Assembly: GCA_001464215.1 (NCBI GenBank)
Contig: LNEZ01000021.1
Coordinates: 1-39,846, forward strand
Source: Rhizobiales bacterium Ga0077548
GTDB taxonomy: Bacteria > Pseudomonadota > Alphaproteobacteria > Rhizobiales > Xanthobacteraceae
Direction: 5' to 3'
DNA length: 39,846 bases
Each line of letters begins with the position of its first letter. Position 1 is the stretch's first letter. Made by a program: the position numbers and the translations under genes. The notes below the pieces were generated by a model. The model was not told where the DNA came from, did no database searches, and was given only the letters and a program-made list of their open reading frames with translations. Of the stretch, positions 7,736-16,553 are shown piece by piece.

Positions 7736-9493
7736 ATGAACGTCTTTTCGATCTATCTCGGCCATGTGCATGACGCGCTGAACGCGCTCGTGAAAGAAGG
7801 CGCACTTCCTGCCGGGCTCGACTTCGCGCGCGTTGTCGTCGAGCCGCCAAAGGACGAAACACATGGCGATCTCGCGACCAATGCCGCGATGGTGCTCGCG
7901 AAAGATGCGAAGCTGAAACCCCGCGACATCGCCGAAAAGCTCGCCGCCAGACTGAAAGCCGCGCCCCATGTTGCAAAAGCGGATGTCGCCGGACCCGGCT
8001 TCATCAATCTTTCGCTCGACAACGGCTTCTGGATCGAAGTGCTGCGCGACGCGGTCAAGGCGGATAGGGATTTCGGCCGCGCAAAGATTGGCAAAGCCGG
8101 GAAGGTGAACGTCGAATACGTCTCCGCGAATCCGACCGGCCCGATGCACGTCGGCCATGGCCGCGGCGCCGTGTTCGGTGACGCGCTCGCAAACCTGCTT
8201 TCGTTCGCGGGCTACTCGGTTGCGCGCGAATATTACATCAACGATGCCGGCGCACAGGTCGATGTTCTCGCGCGCTCGGCGTTCCTGCGCTACCGCGAGG
8301 CGCTAGGCGACGACATCGGTGCCATTCCGGAAGGGCTTTATCCCGGCGATTATCTCTTGCCGGTCGGCAAGGCGCTTGCCGAAAAGCATGGCCGCGCGCT
8401 GTTGCAGAAGCCGGAGAGCGAATGGCTACCTCCTGTGCGCCAGGCGGCAATCGAAGCGATGATGGAGATGATCCGCGAGGACCTGGCCGCGCTCGAAATC
8501 CGGCACGAAGTGTTCTTCTCGGAGCGGTCATTGACTTCCGGCACTGACAAAGTCGCGGAAACCGTCGAATTTCTCCGCAAGGCTGGCCACATCTACGAGG
8601 GCCGCCTGCCGCCACCGAAAGGCGCCCCCATTGAAGACTGGGAAGACCGCGAGCAGACGCTGTTTCGCGCGACTGCCTTTGGCGACGACGTTGATCGCCC
8701 GCTGAAGAAGTCCGACGGCACCTACACCTATTTCGCCGCCGATATGGCCTATCACCGAGACAAGATCGAACGCGGCTTCAAAACCCTGATCGACGTCTGG
8801 GGTGCGGATCATGGCGGCTACGTGAAACGCATGAACGCGGCCGTGAACGCGCTGGGCGCGGGCAAGGTCGCGCTTGACGTGAAGCTGTGTCAGCTCGTGC
8901 GCCTGATGCGGGCGGGCGAGCCCGTGAAAATGTCGAAGCGGGCAGGCGACTTCGTCACGCTTCGCGAGGTCGTGGAGGAAGTCGGCGTCGATCCGGTGCG
9001 CTTCATGATGCTGTTTCGGAAGAACGACGCCCAGCTCGACTTCGACCTGGCCAAAGTCATCGAGCAGTCCAAGGAAAATCCGGTCTTCTACGTCCAGTAC
9101 GCCCACGCCCGCGGCAAGTCCGTGTTCCGGAACGCGAAGGGGGCGGCCCCGGAGTTATCCACCGATCCGGCAAGTCTGGCCGGTGCCGATCTGAGCGTGC
9201 TGACCGACGAGGCGGAACTCGCGCTGATCAAAAAGCTGGCGCAGTGGCCGAGGCTGGTCGAGGCAGCGGCAGAATTCCACGAGCCGCACCGGGTAGCTTT
9301 CTACCTCTACGACCTCGCTAGTTCCTTCCATTCATTATGGAATAAAGGAAAAGACGCGCCTCATTTACGCTTCATTATGGAAGATAACCCTAAATTCACC
9401 ATGGCCCGGTTGAGTCTCGTCAAAGGCTTAGTCGGAGTGTTGGCCTCAGGTTTGGCCATTTTAGGTGTCAGAGCGGCCGAAGAAATGCGTTAA
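7736..9493 (+). CDS. argS: arginyl-tRNA synthetase
   Basis: This 585-aa class I aminoacyl-tRNA synthetase is full length. It has the N-terminal additional domain, the HIGH-type motif HVGH at residues 138-141 (within [13 protein letters not shown]), KMSKR near residue 398, and a C-terminal DALR anticodon-binding domain. It charges tRNA-Arg in the cytosol. The start ATG gives [10 protein letters not shown]; there is no strong ribosome site (AAGAAAA). The last 150 or so bases (about 9331-9480) use AT-richer codons than the rest of the gene, about 47% GC by hand count, and contain an exact 12-base direct repeat at 9331-9342 and 9371-9382. Confidence 0.97.
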   Translation: MNVFSIYLGHVHDALNALVKEGALPAGLDFARVVVEPPKDETHGDLATNAAMVLAKDAKLKPRDIAEKLAARLKAAPHVAKADVAGPGFINLSLDNGFWIEVLRDAVKADRDFGRAKIGKAGKVNVEYVSANPTGPMHVGHGRGAVFGDALANLLSFAGYSVAREYYINDAGAQVDVLARSAFLRYREALGDDIGAIPEGLYPGDYLLPVGKALAEKHGRALLQKPESEWLPPVRQAAIEAMMEMIREDLAALEIRHEVFFSERSLTSGTDKVAETVEFLRKAGHIYEGRLPPPKGAPIEDWEDREQTLFRATAFGDDVDRPLKKSDGTYTYFAADMAYHRDKIERGFKTLIDVWGADHGGYVKRMNAAVNALGAGKVALDVKLCQLVRLMRAGEPVKMSKRAGDFVTLREVVEEVGVDPVRFMMLFRKNDAQLDFDLAKVIEQSKENPVFYVQYAHARGKSVFRNAKGAAPELSTDPASLAGADLSVLTDEAELALIKKLAQWPRLVEAAAEFHEPHRVAFYLYDLASSFHSLWNKGKDAPHLRFIMEDNPKFTMARLSLVKGLVGVLASGLAILGVRAAEEMR

Positions 9494-9517
9494 CGGCCCT
9501 CCGCGCGGAGTGTTAGT

Positions 9518-11176
9518 ATGAGTATTGCGCGGACTTTGAGGAACGATCGGGAGAAAATGGGCGAACACCCCATGTACCGGCCCTCCCGGGGCCACGGGCA
9601 GTCGCAAGCGCAGCCGCAGCAGGCTGTAGCGTCCTCGCGTATGCGCCGGGGCGAAGACCCGCTCGCCGAGCTCGCCCGTCTGATCGGGCAGGAAGATCCC
9701 TTCAAGGAATTCGATGCCGTTCAGCCGCGCCGCGTGGCGCCGAACGGCCAGGTAAACGGCAATGACGCGAGCCACGCGCCTTCGGTGACACCAGAGCGCC
9801 GTCCTAATGGAAATGGCGCCAGCCATGCCCAGCCGCGCAGCAACGGCCGTCAGGCAGTGGAACCGCGCCCAGCTGAAAGCCGCTACCAGCAGAGCCATAC
9901 CGCTGCGCCAGCCCGCGCGCAGACTGCTCGCACCGATGAGCGTTATCCCGCGCCGCGTCCATCAACGCCGAAGGGTAACGGCGGTGCGGCCCGCACTTAC
10001 GAACAGCAGCCGCGCTCAAATGGCCGCGCTGCGAACGGACAGCTTGCCGAGCGCGCACCCCGCGCCCGTGAGAGCTATGCGGACGAAACCACCCGTCCTG
10101 CGCAGACGCCCGAGCGCTCCCGCCGTGAAGCCCCACGGACCGGCTATGTGCCGGAAGAAGCGCCGCGTCACGCCCGCAGCCGCCCGCAGCCGGCCTATCG
10201 CGACCAGTATCAGCGCGGTTATCAGAACGACTACGATCCGGAATACGACGACGAAGCCTACCTCCCGGATCATGCGGAAGACATTTACGATGATGTGCAG
10301 CGTCCAAGCCGCGGTTGGGGCTTCTGGCTTGTTGCTGGTGTTGTCATTGCGAGTTTGATCGCGGTCGCCTTCCTCGGCGTCTTCGCATATCGCACCGTGT
10401 TCAACGCGCCGCCGCGCGCGGCTGTGGTCACGAAGTCGAACGTGCCTACCAAGGTCGAGCCGAATAACACGCCGCAGGCGGCAGTCCCCCAAAGCAACAA
10501 GCCGATCCAGGATCGCGTTTCGGGTGCTGCGGACCAGACGAAAGTCATGCGCCGCGAGGAAACCCCGGTCGATCTGACACAGCCAAATTCGCCAGCGCCC
10601 CAGCAACAGCAGCCGCAGGTTCAGCGCGTGCCGCAGTTCACCCCGCCGCCGCCGCCGCCGCAGCAGCAACAGCCGCAGTCTCCGCCGCAGGCAACCGAAC
10701 AGCAGCCGAAGCGCGTGAAGACGATTGCCGTGCGTCCGGATGGAAGTCTTGTGCAGCCGAATTCCAGCCCGCAGCAAAACGCTCCGATGAACTTGCAGGC
10801 GAACCCGCCGCAGCAGGAGCCGGACACGCAGGCGTTCCCGCCGCAGAACCGTCCGAACTCGAACGTGCCCCCGGCGAACCGCAACGTCGCTTCGTTAGGG
10901 CCGACACCGGCACCGCAGACGACCAGCGGCAATTACATCGTGCAGGTCGCCTCGCATAAGACGCCGGAAGAGGCGCAGGGCGCCTGGGCCAATCTGCGCC
11001 AGCAATACGCGCAGATTTTCGCGGGCCGTAGCGCCGACATCCGAAAGGTCGATTTAGGCGACCGCGGCACTTTCTATCGGGCCATGGTTGGCCCGATGAA
11101 CCGCGACCAGGCCAACGCGCTCTGCCAGAACCTGAAGACGCAGGGCGCCGGCTGTATCGTCCAGACCCGCAACTAA
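9518..11176 (+). CDS. SPOR-domain membrane protein with long disordered region
   Basis: This 552-aa protein has three parts. Residues 1-265 are hydrophilic and low in complexity (rich in R, Q, P, N and A). A single membrane helix lies near residues 267-289 (GFWLVAGVVIASLIAVAFLG). A proline/glutamine-rich periplasmic linker follows, with a PPPPPPQQQQPQ tract near residue 377. Residues 471-552 form a SPOR domain (NYIVQVASHKTPEEAQ to GCIVQTRN) with paired cysteines. SPOR domains bind glycan strands stripped of stem peptides and often localise to the division septum. The first start at 9518 has GGAG seven bases upstream; an in-frame ATG at 9557 also has a close GGGAG. The argS-SPOR-nagZ neighbourhood is common in Hyphomicrobiales. 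Confidence 0.9.
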   Translation: MSIARTLRNDREKMGEHPMYRPSRGHGQSQAQPQQAVASSRMRRGEDPLAELARLIGQEDPFKEFDAVQPRRVAPNGQVNGNDASHAPSVTPERRPNGNGASHAQPRSNGRQAVEPRPAESRYQQSHTAAPARAQTARTDERYPAPRPSTPKGNGGAARTYEQQPRSNGRAANGQLAERAPRARESYADETTRPAQTPERSRREAPRTGYVPEEAPRHARSRPQPAYRDQYQRGYQNDYDPEYDDEAYLPDHAEDIYDDVQRPSRGWGFWLVAGVVIASLIAVAFLGVFAYRTVFNAPPRAAVVTKSNVPTKVEPNNTPQAAVPQSNKPIQDRVSGAADQTKVMRREETPVDLTQPNSPAPQQQQPQVQRVPQFTPPPPPPQQQQPQSPPQATEQQPKRVKTIAVRPDGSLVQPNSSPQQNAPMNLQANPPQQEPDTQAFPPQNRPNSNVPPANRNVASLGPTPAPQTTSGNYIVQVASHKTPEEAQGAWANLRQQYAQIFAGRSADIRKVDLGDRGTFYRAMVGPMNRDQANALCQNLKTQGAGCIVQTRN

Positions 11177-11231
11177 CAGCTACTTCTCGAGACCTTCTTG
11201 ACCGGGCGGGCGCGGGCGCTTACCCCGCCGC

Positions 11232-12233
11232 ATGACCATTCGCGCCTTCATCACCGGCTGCGCCGCCACGACATTCTCCGACGATGAAAAGCGTTTCCTG
11301 TCAGAGACTTGCCCGTGGGGCTTGATTCTCTTCAAGCGAAACATTGAGAATCCCGCGCAGGTCACGGAATTGACTCGCGCCTACCGGCAGATTGTAGGCC
11401 GTGCAGATGCACCTGTGCTGATCGATCAGGAGGGAGGCCGCGTGCAACGGCTCGGGCCACCCCACTGGCCGAATTTCCCTGCCGCCGAGAAGCTGACCCA
11501 CGCTTCCGATACCGAAGTCTCGGTTGAACTCGGTGCGCGGCTGATCGCGAATGAACTCGTAAGGCTTGGCATCAATGTCGATTGCCTGCCGGTGGCCGAC
11601 CTTCGCTTTCCCGGCGCGCATGATGTGATCGGGGACCGCTCTTATGGCAGCAATCCTAAACAGGTTGCGACGCTGGCACGTGCCGCCGCTGAAGGCTTGC
11701 TGGCGGGCGGCGTGCTGCCCGTGGTGAAGCATATTCCGGGTCACGGTCGTGCCATGGCTGACAGCCATCTCGAACTACCGAAGGTTTTCGCCTCGCGCGC
11801 CGAACTGGAGCAAACCGACTTTGAACCGTTCCGGCTTTTGTCCGATCTGCCGCTCGCGATGACAGCTCACGTTATCTATGAGGCAATCGATCCGTCGCTT
11901 CCGGCTACGATTTCGAAGGTGGTTGTCCGCGACGTGATCCGGCACCACATCGGTTTTGACGGTTTGCTTATGACCGACGACCTCTCGATGAAGGCACTTT
12001 CCGGGGCTATCGGCGAGAATACGAAAGCAGCCTTTGCAGCGGGATGCGATCTCGCGCTCCACTGCAACGGCAAGATGGATGAAATGCGTAGCGTTGCCGA
12101 GAACAGCCCGCCTCTGGACGGAAAACCGGCTGAGCGCGCGAAGAAAGCCTTGGATAGGATAGCGGCAGGCCCGAAACCGCTTGATGTCGCTGAGGCCTGG
12201 AGCCGATTTTCCGCTATGATCGAAACGGTTTGA
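11232..12233 (+). CDS. nagZ: beta-N-acetylhexosaminidase, GH3 family
   Basis: This 333-aa protein has normal length for NagZ, the cytosolic glycosidase that removes N-acetylglucosamine from anhydro-muropeptides during peptidoglycan recycling. It shows the GH3 signature KHIPGHGR (residues 166-173), the Asp-His catalytic pair in MADSH (D177, H179), and the nucleophile region TDDLSM (D249/D250). An early LIDQEGGRVQRL block is also typical. There is no signal peptide, as expected. It sits between the SPOR gene and scpA, 15 bases before scpA. Confidence 0.96.
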   Translation: MTIRAFITGCAATTFSDDEKRFLSETCPWGLILFKRNIENPAQVTELTRAYRQIVGRADAPVLIDQEGGRVQRLGPPHWPNFPAAEKLTHASDTEVSVELGARLIANELVRLGINVDCLPVADLRFPGAHDVIGDRSYGSNPKQVATLARAAAEGLLAGGVLPVVKHIPGHGRAMADSHLELPKVFASRAELEQTDFEPFRLLSDLPLAMTAHVIYEAIDPSLPATISKVVVRDVIRHHIGFDGLLMTDDLSMKALSGAIGENTKAAFAAGCDLALHCNGKMDEMRSVAENSPPLDGKPAERAKKALDRIAAGPKPLDVAEAWSRFSAMIETV

Positions 12234-12248
12234 GACGGAATCAGTAGC

Positions 12249-13061
12249 GTGGAAACCAGCGACTTCGAACTGCCCGAAGCGGAACGCGCGAGCCACGAGC
12301 CACAGCTCGTGGTGGACGTCACCGGCTTTGAAGGTCCGCTCGACCTCTTGTTGATGCTCGCGCGCACGCAGAAGGTTGATCTCGCGAAGATTTCCATTCT
12401 CGCGCTCGCCGAGCAGTACCTCGAGTTTATTCGTCAGGCGCGCGATCTCCGTATCGAAGTCGCAGCCGACTATCTCGTCATGGCGGCGTGGCTCGCTTAC
12501 CTGAAGTCGCGCCTGCTGCTGCCGGAAGCCGCCGGTCCGGAAGAACCTTCCGCTGCCGATCTCGCCGCCGATCTCGCGGCGCGCTTGCAGCATCTTGAGG
12601 CAATCCGCCGTGCCGGCGCGGGACTGATGACTCGCGACAAACTCGGCACGGAGTTTTTTGCCCGCGGGATGCCGGAAGAAAACGATCCGCTTCAACCGCA
12701 GCAATTTACAGCAACGATCTACGACCTGCTTTCTGCTTACGCGCTCCAGCGCCAGAAGAAGGCGCTCTCGCACCATACGGTGCAACAGCGCGTCGTTTGG
12801 TCGTTGAAAGAAGCACGCGAAGCGCTTGAACGGCTGGTCGGAGTGAGCCAAGACTGGACCCGGCTCGACAGCTTCCTGATCGACTATCTGGTCGAGCCGT
12901 CGATGCGTACAACCGTGTTGGCCTCAAGTTTTTCCGCCTCTCTCGAAATGGTCAAAGAGGGGCATCTCGAACTTCAACAAGAATCACCCTTTGCTCCGCT
13001 GTGGCTGAAACGCCGTCTGGAACCGAGGCCTGAATTGCAAGTACTGGAGACCAAGCAGTGA
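12249..13061 (+). CDS. scpA: segregation and condensation protein A
   Basis: This 270-aa kleisin subunit bridges SMC heads in the SMC-ScpA-ScpB complex that compacts and segregates the chromosome. The N-terminal FEGPLDLLLMLARTQKVDL block and the ADYLVMAAWLAYLKSRLLLP helix are family hallmarks, and a winged-helix-like end completes the protein. The start is a GTG at 12249. The stop TGA overlaps the scpB GTG by four bases, so the pair is translationally coupled. Confidence 0.96.
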   Translation: METSDFELPEAERASHEPQLVVDVTGFEGPLDLLLMLARTQKVDLAKISILALAEQYLEFIRQARDLRIEVAADYLVMAAWLAYLKSRLLLPEAAGPEEPSAADLAADLAARLQHLEAIRRAGAGLMTRDKLGTEFFARGMPEENDPLQPQQFTATIYDLLSAYALQRQKKALSHHTVQQRVVWSLKEAREALERLVGVSQDWTRLDSFLIDYLVEPSMRTTVLASSFSASLEMVKEGHLELQQESPFAPLWLKRRLEPRPELQVLETKQ

Positions 13062-13744
13062 CCGCGTTGCGCAAGCCGCCGCTCAAGATTGTTGGCTCGG
13101 AGCCTGAGACCCAGGCCGACGAAAACCAGCGCGTGCTGGAAGCGATCCTGTTTGCCGCCACCGACCCGGTGGATGAGAAGCTGCTCGCCTCGCGTCTGCC
13201 CGAAGGCGCCGACCTGAAGGAAGAACTCAAAAAACTCGGCGATCATTACGCGATCCGCGGCGTTAACCTGGTTCGCGTTGCAGGCAAATGGGCGCTGCGC
13301 ACGGCTTCCGATCTCGGTCATCGCATTGCGCGCGATACGCCGCCGCCGCGCAAACTCTCGCGCGCCGCAATCGAAACGCTCGCGATCGTCGCTTATCACC
13401 AGCCGGTGACCCGCGCCGAAGTCGAAGAAATCCGCGGCGTCACGATCTCCAAGGGCACGCTGGACGTGTTGATCGAGACCGGCTGGGTGCGCCTGCGCGG
13501 CCGCCGCAAGGCGCCGGGCCGTCCGGTGACCTATGGCACCACCGAGCAGTTCCTGGTGCACTTCGGCTTGGATCAGGTCGAGGACTTGCCGGGCCTTGAA
13601 GAGTTGAAGGGTGCGGGCTTCCTCGACGACCGGCTTCCGGCCGGCTTCTCGGTACCGATCCCGAACGACATTTCCACGCTCCGGGACGACGAAGACCCGC
13701 TCGAAGAGGGCGATGCCGACCTCGATCCGGACAGCACCAAGTAA
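13058..13744 (+). CDS. scpB: segregation and condensation protein B
   Basis: This 228-aa partner of ScpA is built of winged-helix domains. Recognisable blocks are RVLEAILFAATDPV near the N-terminus, LSRAAIETLAIVAYHQPVTR in the middle, and the RGRRKAPGRPVTYGTTEQFL block with GL downstream. The C-terminal tail (from about residue 195) is acidic and probably disordered. The start GTG overlaps the scpA stop (GTGA). An orphan ABC ATPase follows after 39 bases. Confidence 0.96.
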   Translation: MTALRKPPLKIVGSEPETQADENQRVLEAILFAATDPVDEKLLASRLPEGADLKEELKKLGDHYAIRGVNLVRVAGKWALRTASDLGHRIARDTPPPRKLSRAAIETLAIVAYHQPVTRAEVEEIRGVTISKGTLDVLIETGWVRLRGRRKAPGRPVTYGTTEQFLVHFGLDQVEDLPGLEELKGAGFLDDRLPAGFSVPIPNDISTLRDDEDPLEEGDADLDPDSTK

Positions 13745-13783
13745 CAGGACGCGCGGCCCCCAAACCGCTAGTTTGCCGCCGAC

Positions 13784-14869
13784 ATGGCGTCCCGCATCGC
13801 TCCCGCTTCCCCAACTCCCGTCTCGATCGCAGCACACCTCGCGTTCGACGACGTGCATCATTCTTACGGCGGGCCGGAGTCGGTCCGCGGGGTGACCTTG
13901 TCGGTCGATCCGGGCGAGGTCATCAGCCTGGTCGGTCCTTCGGGCTGCGGGAAGACCACGCTGCTTCGTCTCGCTGCCGGTCTTGAACGCCCGACAGCCG
14001 GCCGGGTGCTTTTGAACGGGCAGGAAATCGCTGGCCCTGCGAATTTCGTTCCGCCTGAGAAGCGCGGCATCGGCCTGATGTTTCAGGACCACGCGCTATT
14101 TCCGCATATGAGCAATCTTGAGAACGTCCGCTTCGGTCTGCGCGGTTTCTCGCGCGTCGAAGCGACTAGGCAGGCGGCACAGGCGCTCGACCGCGTCGGT
14201 CTCGGCAAGCGTGGCGGCGAATATCCGCATATGCTTTCCGGCGGCGAGCAGCAGCGCGTGGCACTGGCACGCGCAATCGCGCCGCGCCCCGCAGTGATTT
14301 TGATGGACGAGCCGTTCTCCGGTCTGGACAGCAGGCTCCGCGATGTCGTTCGCGCGGAGACGCTCGGAATCTTGCGCGAGGCACGCGCGACCTGCGTGGT
14401 CGTCACTCACGATGCGGAGGAGGCCATGCGCATGGGCGATCGCATCGCGCTGATGAACCGGGGCAGGGTGGTCGAATTCGGCGATCCGCAACTGATCTAC
14501 CGGCGTCCCGAGAGCCTGTTTGCCGCGCGCTTCTTTTGCGAGATGAACGAACTCACCGGCTGGGTCCATCGCGGGCAGATCGAAACGCCGCTTGGAACTT
14601 TCGCGGCGGGTGCCGTGACCGAAGGCGAGGCGGTGGTCTGCATCCGGCCGCAGGCTTTCGGTCTGAAATCCGCGGGCGAGGGCCTGCCTGGGCGGATTGT
14701 CGCGCACCGTTTTGTAGGCGAAGTGAACCTGCTCGAAATTGCGATGCCGGGGCTGGATGAGCCTGTGCTGGCACGGGTCCGGGAACCCGTTAACCGCAAA
14801 GAGGGCGAGGATGTAGGCGTCGAGATCGACCCTTCCGAAGTTCTTGTTTTTGCCTCCTCCCGGCCCTAG
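13784..14869 (+). CDS. orphan ABC transporter ATP-binding protein (Fbp/Pot-like, TOBE domain)
   Basis: This 361-aa ATPase has Walker [10 protein letters not shown] (residues 51-59), signature LSGGEQQR (151-158), Walker B VILMDEP (about 170-176), a following SGLD D-loop, and an H-loop in [10 protein letters not shown]. The last 100 residues form a TOBE-type substrate-sensing domain. This layout is typical of importers for Fe(III), sulfate/molybdate or polyamines (FbpC/CysA/PotA type). No permease or binding protein is encoded anywhere nearby, so its partners must be elsewhere and its substrate is unknown. It sits between scpB and tatA, a place where related genomes usually have no such gene (recalled, not checked). 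Confidence 0.9.
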   Translation: MASRIAPASPTPVSIAAHLAFDDVHHSYGGPESVRGVTLSVDPGEVISLVGPSGCGKTTLLRLAAGLERPTAGRVLLNGQEIAGPANFVPPEKRGIGLMFQDHALFPHMSNLENVRFGLRGFSRVEATRQAAQALDRVGLGKRGGEYPHMLSGGEQQRVALARAIAPRPAVILMDEPFSGLDSRLRDVVRAETLGILREARATCVVVTHDAEEAMRMGDRIALMNRGRVVEFGDPQLIYRRPESLFAARFFCEMNELTGWVHRGQIETPLGTFAAGAVTEGEAVVCIRPQAFGLKSAGEGLPGRIVAHRFVGEVNLLEIAMPGLDEPVLARVREPVNRKEGEDVGVEIDPSEVLVFASSRP

Positions 14870-14937
14870 GTTCGTGCAACACAACGAAAATTGGCTGGTT
14901 TCGGCGGTGCCGCACTGACCTGCCAGCGGAGGACTCC

Positions 14938-15165
14938 ATGGGTGGTTTGAGTATCTGGCATTGGCTTGTCGTGGCCGTGATCGTGCTGCTCCTGTTCGGA
15001 CGCGGCAAGATTTCCGAGCTGATGGGCGATGCCGCCAAGGGCATCAAGGCGTTCAAGAAAGGCATGGCGGACGATGAGCCGGCCGCCACCAACACCACGC
15101 CGCCGAAAACCATCGATCAGAATCCGCCGGTGGTTCGCCGCACCGACGATCAGAAGATCGGCTGA
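14938..15165 (+). CDS. tatA: twin-arginine translocase subunit TatA
   Basis: This 75-aa protein has one N-terminal membrane helix ([16 protein letters not shown]), the FGRGK hinge, an amphipathic helix ([19 protein letters not shown]) and a short hydrophilic tail. TatA oligomerises to form the pore of the Tat pathway, which exports folded proteins. A GGAGGACTCC ribosome site precedes the ATG. It is the first of the tatABC cluster. Confidence 0.96.
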   Translation: MGGLSIWHWLVVAVIVLLLFGRGKISELMGDAAKGIKAFKKGMADDEPAATNTTPPKTIDQNPPVVRRTDDQKIG

Positions 15166-15224
15166 CGCCACTCGCTTGCGGCGCCTTTCGCCGGGCGCCT
15201 CCGGCCGCGGCGAGGTAGCACTGT

Positions 15225-15671
15225 ATGTTCGACATTGGTTGGAGTGAGCTTCTCCTTATCGGGATCGTCGCGCTCGTTGTTATCGGGCCGAAGGATCTGC
15301 CGAAGGTATTGCGCGCGCTCGGCACCATGATGTCGAAGGTACGCTCGATGGCGAGCGAGTTTCAGGGTCAGTTTCAGGACGCGATGCGCGAGGCCGAACT
15401 CTCCGACCTGAAAAAGGAAGCCGAAAAACTCGCGGCCTCTGCGACCGACGCCATCCAGAATCCGATGCAGTCGATCCAGAATTCGATCGAGCAGCCGACG
15501 CAGTTGCAGCCGACGCCGCCTGCCGCGACCGACGCGCAGGTCGATCAGCAGATTGCAGCACCGACGCAGCTGGCTCCCGTCAATATCGAGCCGGCACCGA
15601 TCGCTCCTGCGGCCGCGACCTCCGCCGAAACGCCGAGCGAGCCGGTTCGTAAACAGAGTGCCGGGTCATGA
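15225..15671 (+). CDS. tatB: twin-arginine translocase subunit TatB
   Basis: This 148-aa protein begins with the TatB signature [20 protein letters not shown] (with E8 in the membrane helix), then [10 protein letters not shown] and a long amphipathic helix. The C-terminal half is rich in P, A and Q and probably disordered. TatB joins TatC to recognise twin-arginine signal peptides. Its TGA overlaps the tatC ATG by four bases. The 59-base tatA-tatB spacer is GC-rich and ends in a GAGG ribosome site. Confidence 0.96.
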   Translation: MFDIGWSELLLIGIVALVVIGPKDLPKVLRALGTMMSKVRSMASEFQGQFQDAMREAELSDLKKEAEKLAASATDAIQNPMQSIQNSIEQPTQLQPTPPAATDAQVDQQIAAPTQLAPVNIEPAPIAPAAATSAETPSEPVRKQSAGS

Positions 15672-16492
15672 GCGATACGGAAATCGACGCCAGCAAGGCG
15701 CCCTTGATGGATCATCTGATCGAGTTGCGCTCGCGGCTCATCAAATCGCTGCTCGTGTTCATGGTAATGATGATCGTCTGCTTCGCCGGCGCGAAGTACA
15801 TCTACAATATTCTCTTGTTTCCCTATCAGCTTGCTGCCGGCGCGGATGCGAAGATCGAGTTGATCTATACCGCGCCGCAGGAATTCCTGATCACGCAGAT
15901 CAAGCTCGCGATTTTCGGGGCGGCGTTTCTGTCGTTTCCGGTAATCGCGACGCAGATTTACGCCTTTGTCGCGCCCGGCCTCTACAAACACGAGAAGGGC
16001 GCGTTCGTGCCTTACCTCATCGCGACGCCGTTCTGCTTTTTGCTGGGTGCGGCCTTCGTTTATTTCATCGCGATGCCGCTTGCGATGGGCTTCTTCATCG
16101 GAATGCAGCAGCTCGGCAGCGGCCCTGAGATCAAACTGCTACCGCGCGTGTCAGAATATCTGTCGTTGATCATGGCGCTGATCTTCGCCTTCGGCATCTG
16201 TTTCCAGTTGCCGGTGATCCTGACGCTCTTGGCGCGCATCGGGGTGGTCACGGCTGCCTGGCTGCGCTCGGTTCGGCGATACGCCATCGTCGCGGTGTTC
16301 GTGGTGGCGGCCGTGCTGACGCCGCCGGACGTAATTTCACAGCTCGCGCTTGCCCTGCCTACCTTGCTCCTTTACGAAGTTTCGATCTGGCTCGTGGCGG
16401 CGGCGGAGAAGAAGCGGGCGGCGGCGCAGGCCACAACGGACGCTTCGTCCACGGAAGTGACGGCGCCTCCGGCAAGCCCGTCCAGCACTTAG
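15668..16492 (+). CDS. tatC: twin-arginine translocase subunit TatC
   Basis: This 274-aa inner-membrane protein has six predicted helices. The N-terminal [16 protein letters not shown] motif and the conserved [20 protein letters not shown] and [10 protein letters not shown] blocks are diagnostic. TatC is the main receptor for twin-arginine signal peptides. The C-terminus (from about residue 245) is an alanine/serine/threonine-rich cytoplasmic tail. It is translationally coupled to tatB through an ATGA overlap. Confidence 0.97.
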   Translation: MSDTEIDASKAPLMDHLIELRSRLIKSLLVFMVMMIVCFAGAKYIYNILLFPYQLAAGADAKIELIYTAPQEFLITQIKLAIFGAAFLSFPVIATQIYAFVAPGLYKHEKGAFVPYLIATPFCFLLGAAFVYFIAMPLAMGFFIGMQQLGSGPEIKLLPRVSEYLSLIMALIFAFGICFQLPVILTLLARIGVVTAAWLRSVRRYAIVAVFVVAAVLTPPDVISQLALALPTLLLYEVSIWLVAAAEKKRAAAQATTDASSTEVTAPPASPSST

Positions 16493-16544
16493 TTAAAGTA
16501 GCGCTTTAAGTAGAAAATCGTGCGTAATCAGAGGCTATTACGCA
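16493..16544 (+). promoter_or_regulatory. two inverted repeats in the serS leader
   Basis: The first repeat is TTAAAG-5-CTTTAA (16493-16498 and 16504-16509), just after the tatC stop. The second is TGCGTAAT-8-ATTACGCA (16521-16528 and 16537-16544), a perfect 8-bp stem that abuts the serS ribosome site AGGA at 16544-16547. Neither has a T-run. The second could affect access to the serS ribosome site. Function is unproven. Confidence 0.4.
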
Positions 16545-16553
16545 GGAATAAAT

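Noticed and set aside
10640-10680. CCG/CAG-rich tract resembling a DNA repeat array
   Set aside because: It encodes the Pro/Gln linker of the SPOR protein; period and phase follow codons, and no spacer structure suggests CRISPR.
11775-12851. 358-aa minus-strand frame across nagZ and scpA
   Set aside because: Antisense shadow of two clearly identified genes; the sequence has no domain and unusual composition.
12974-14092. 372-aa minus-strand frame across scpB and the ABC gene
   Set aside because: Antisense shadow; the plus-strand genes carry all the conserved motifs.
16493-16509. inverted repeat after tatC as a terminator
   Set aside because: The stem is only 6 bp and AT-rich, and no T-run follows.
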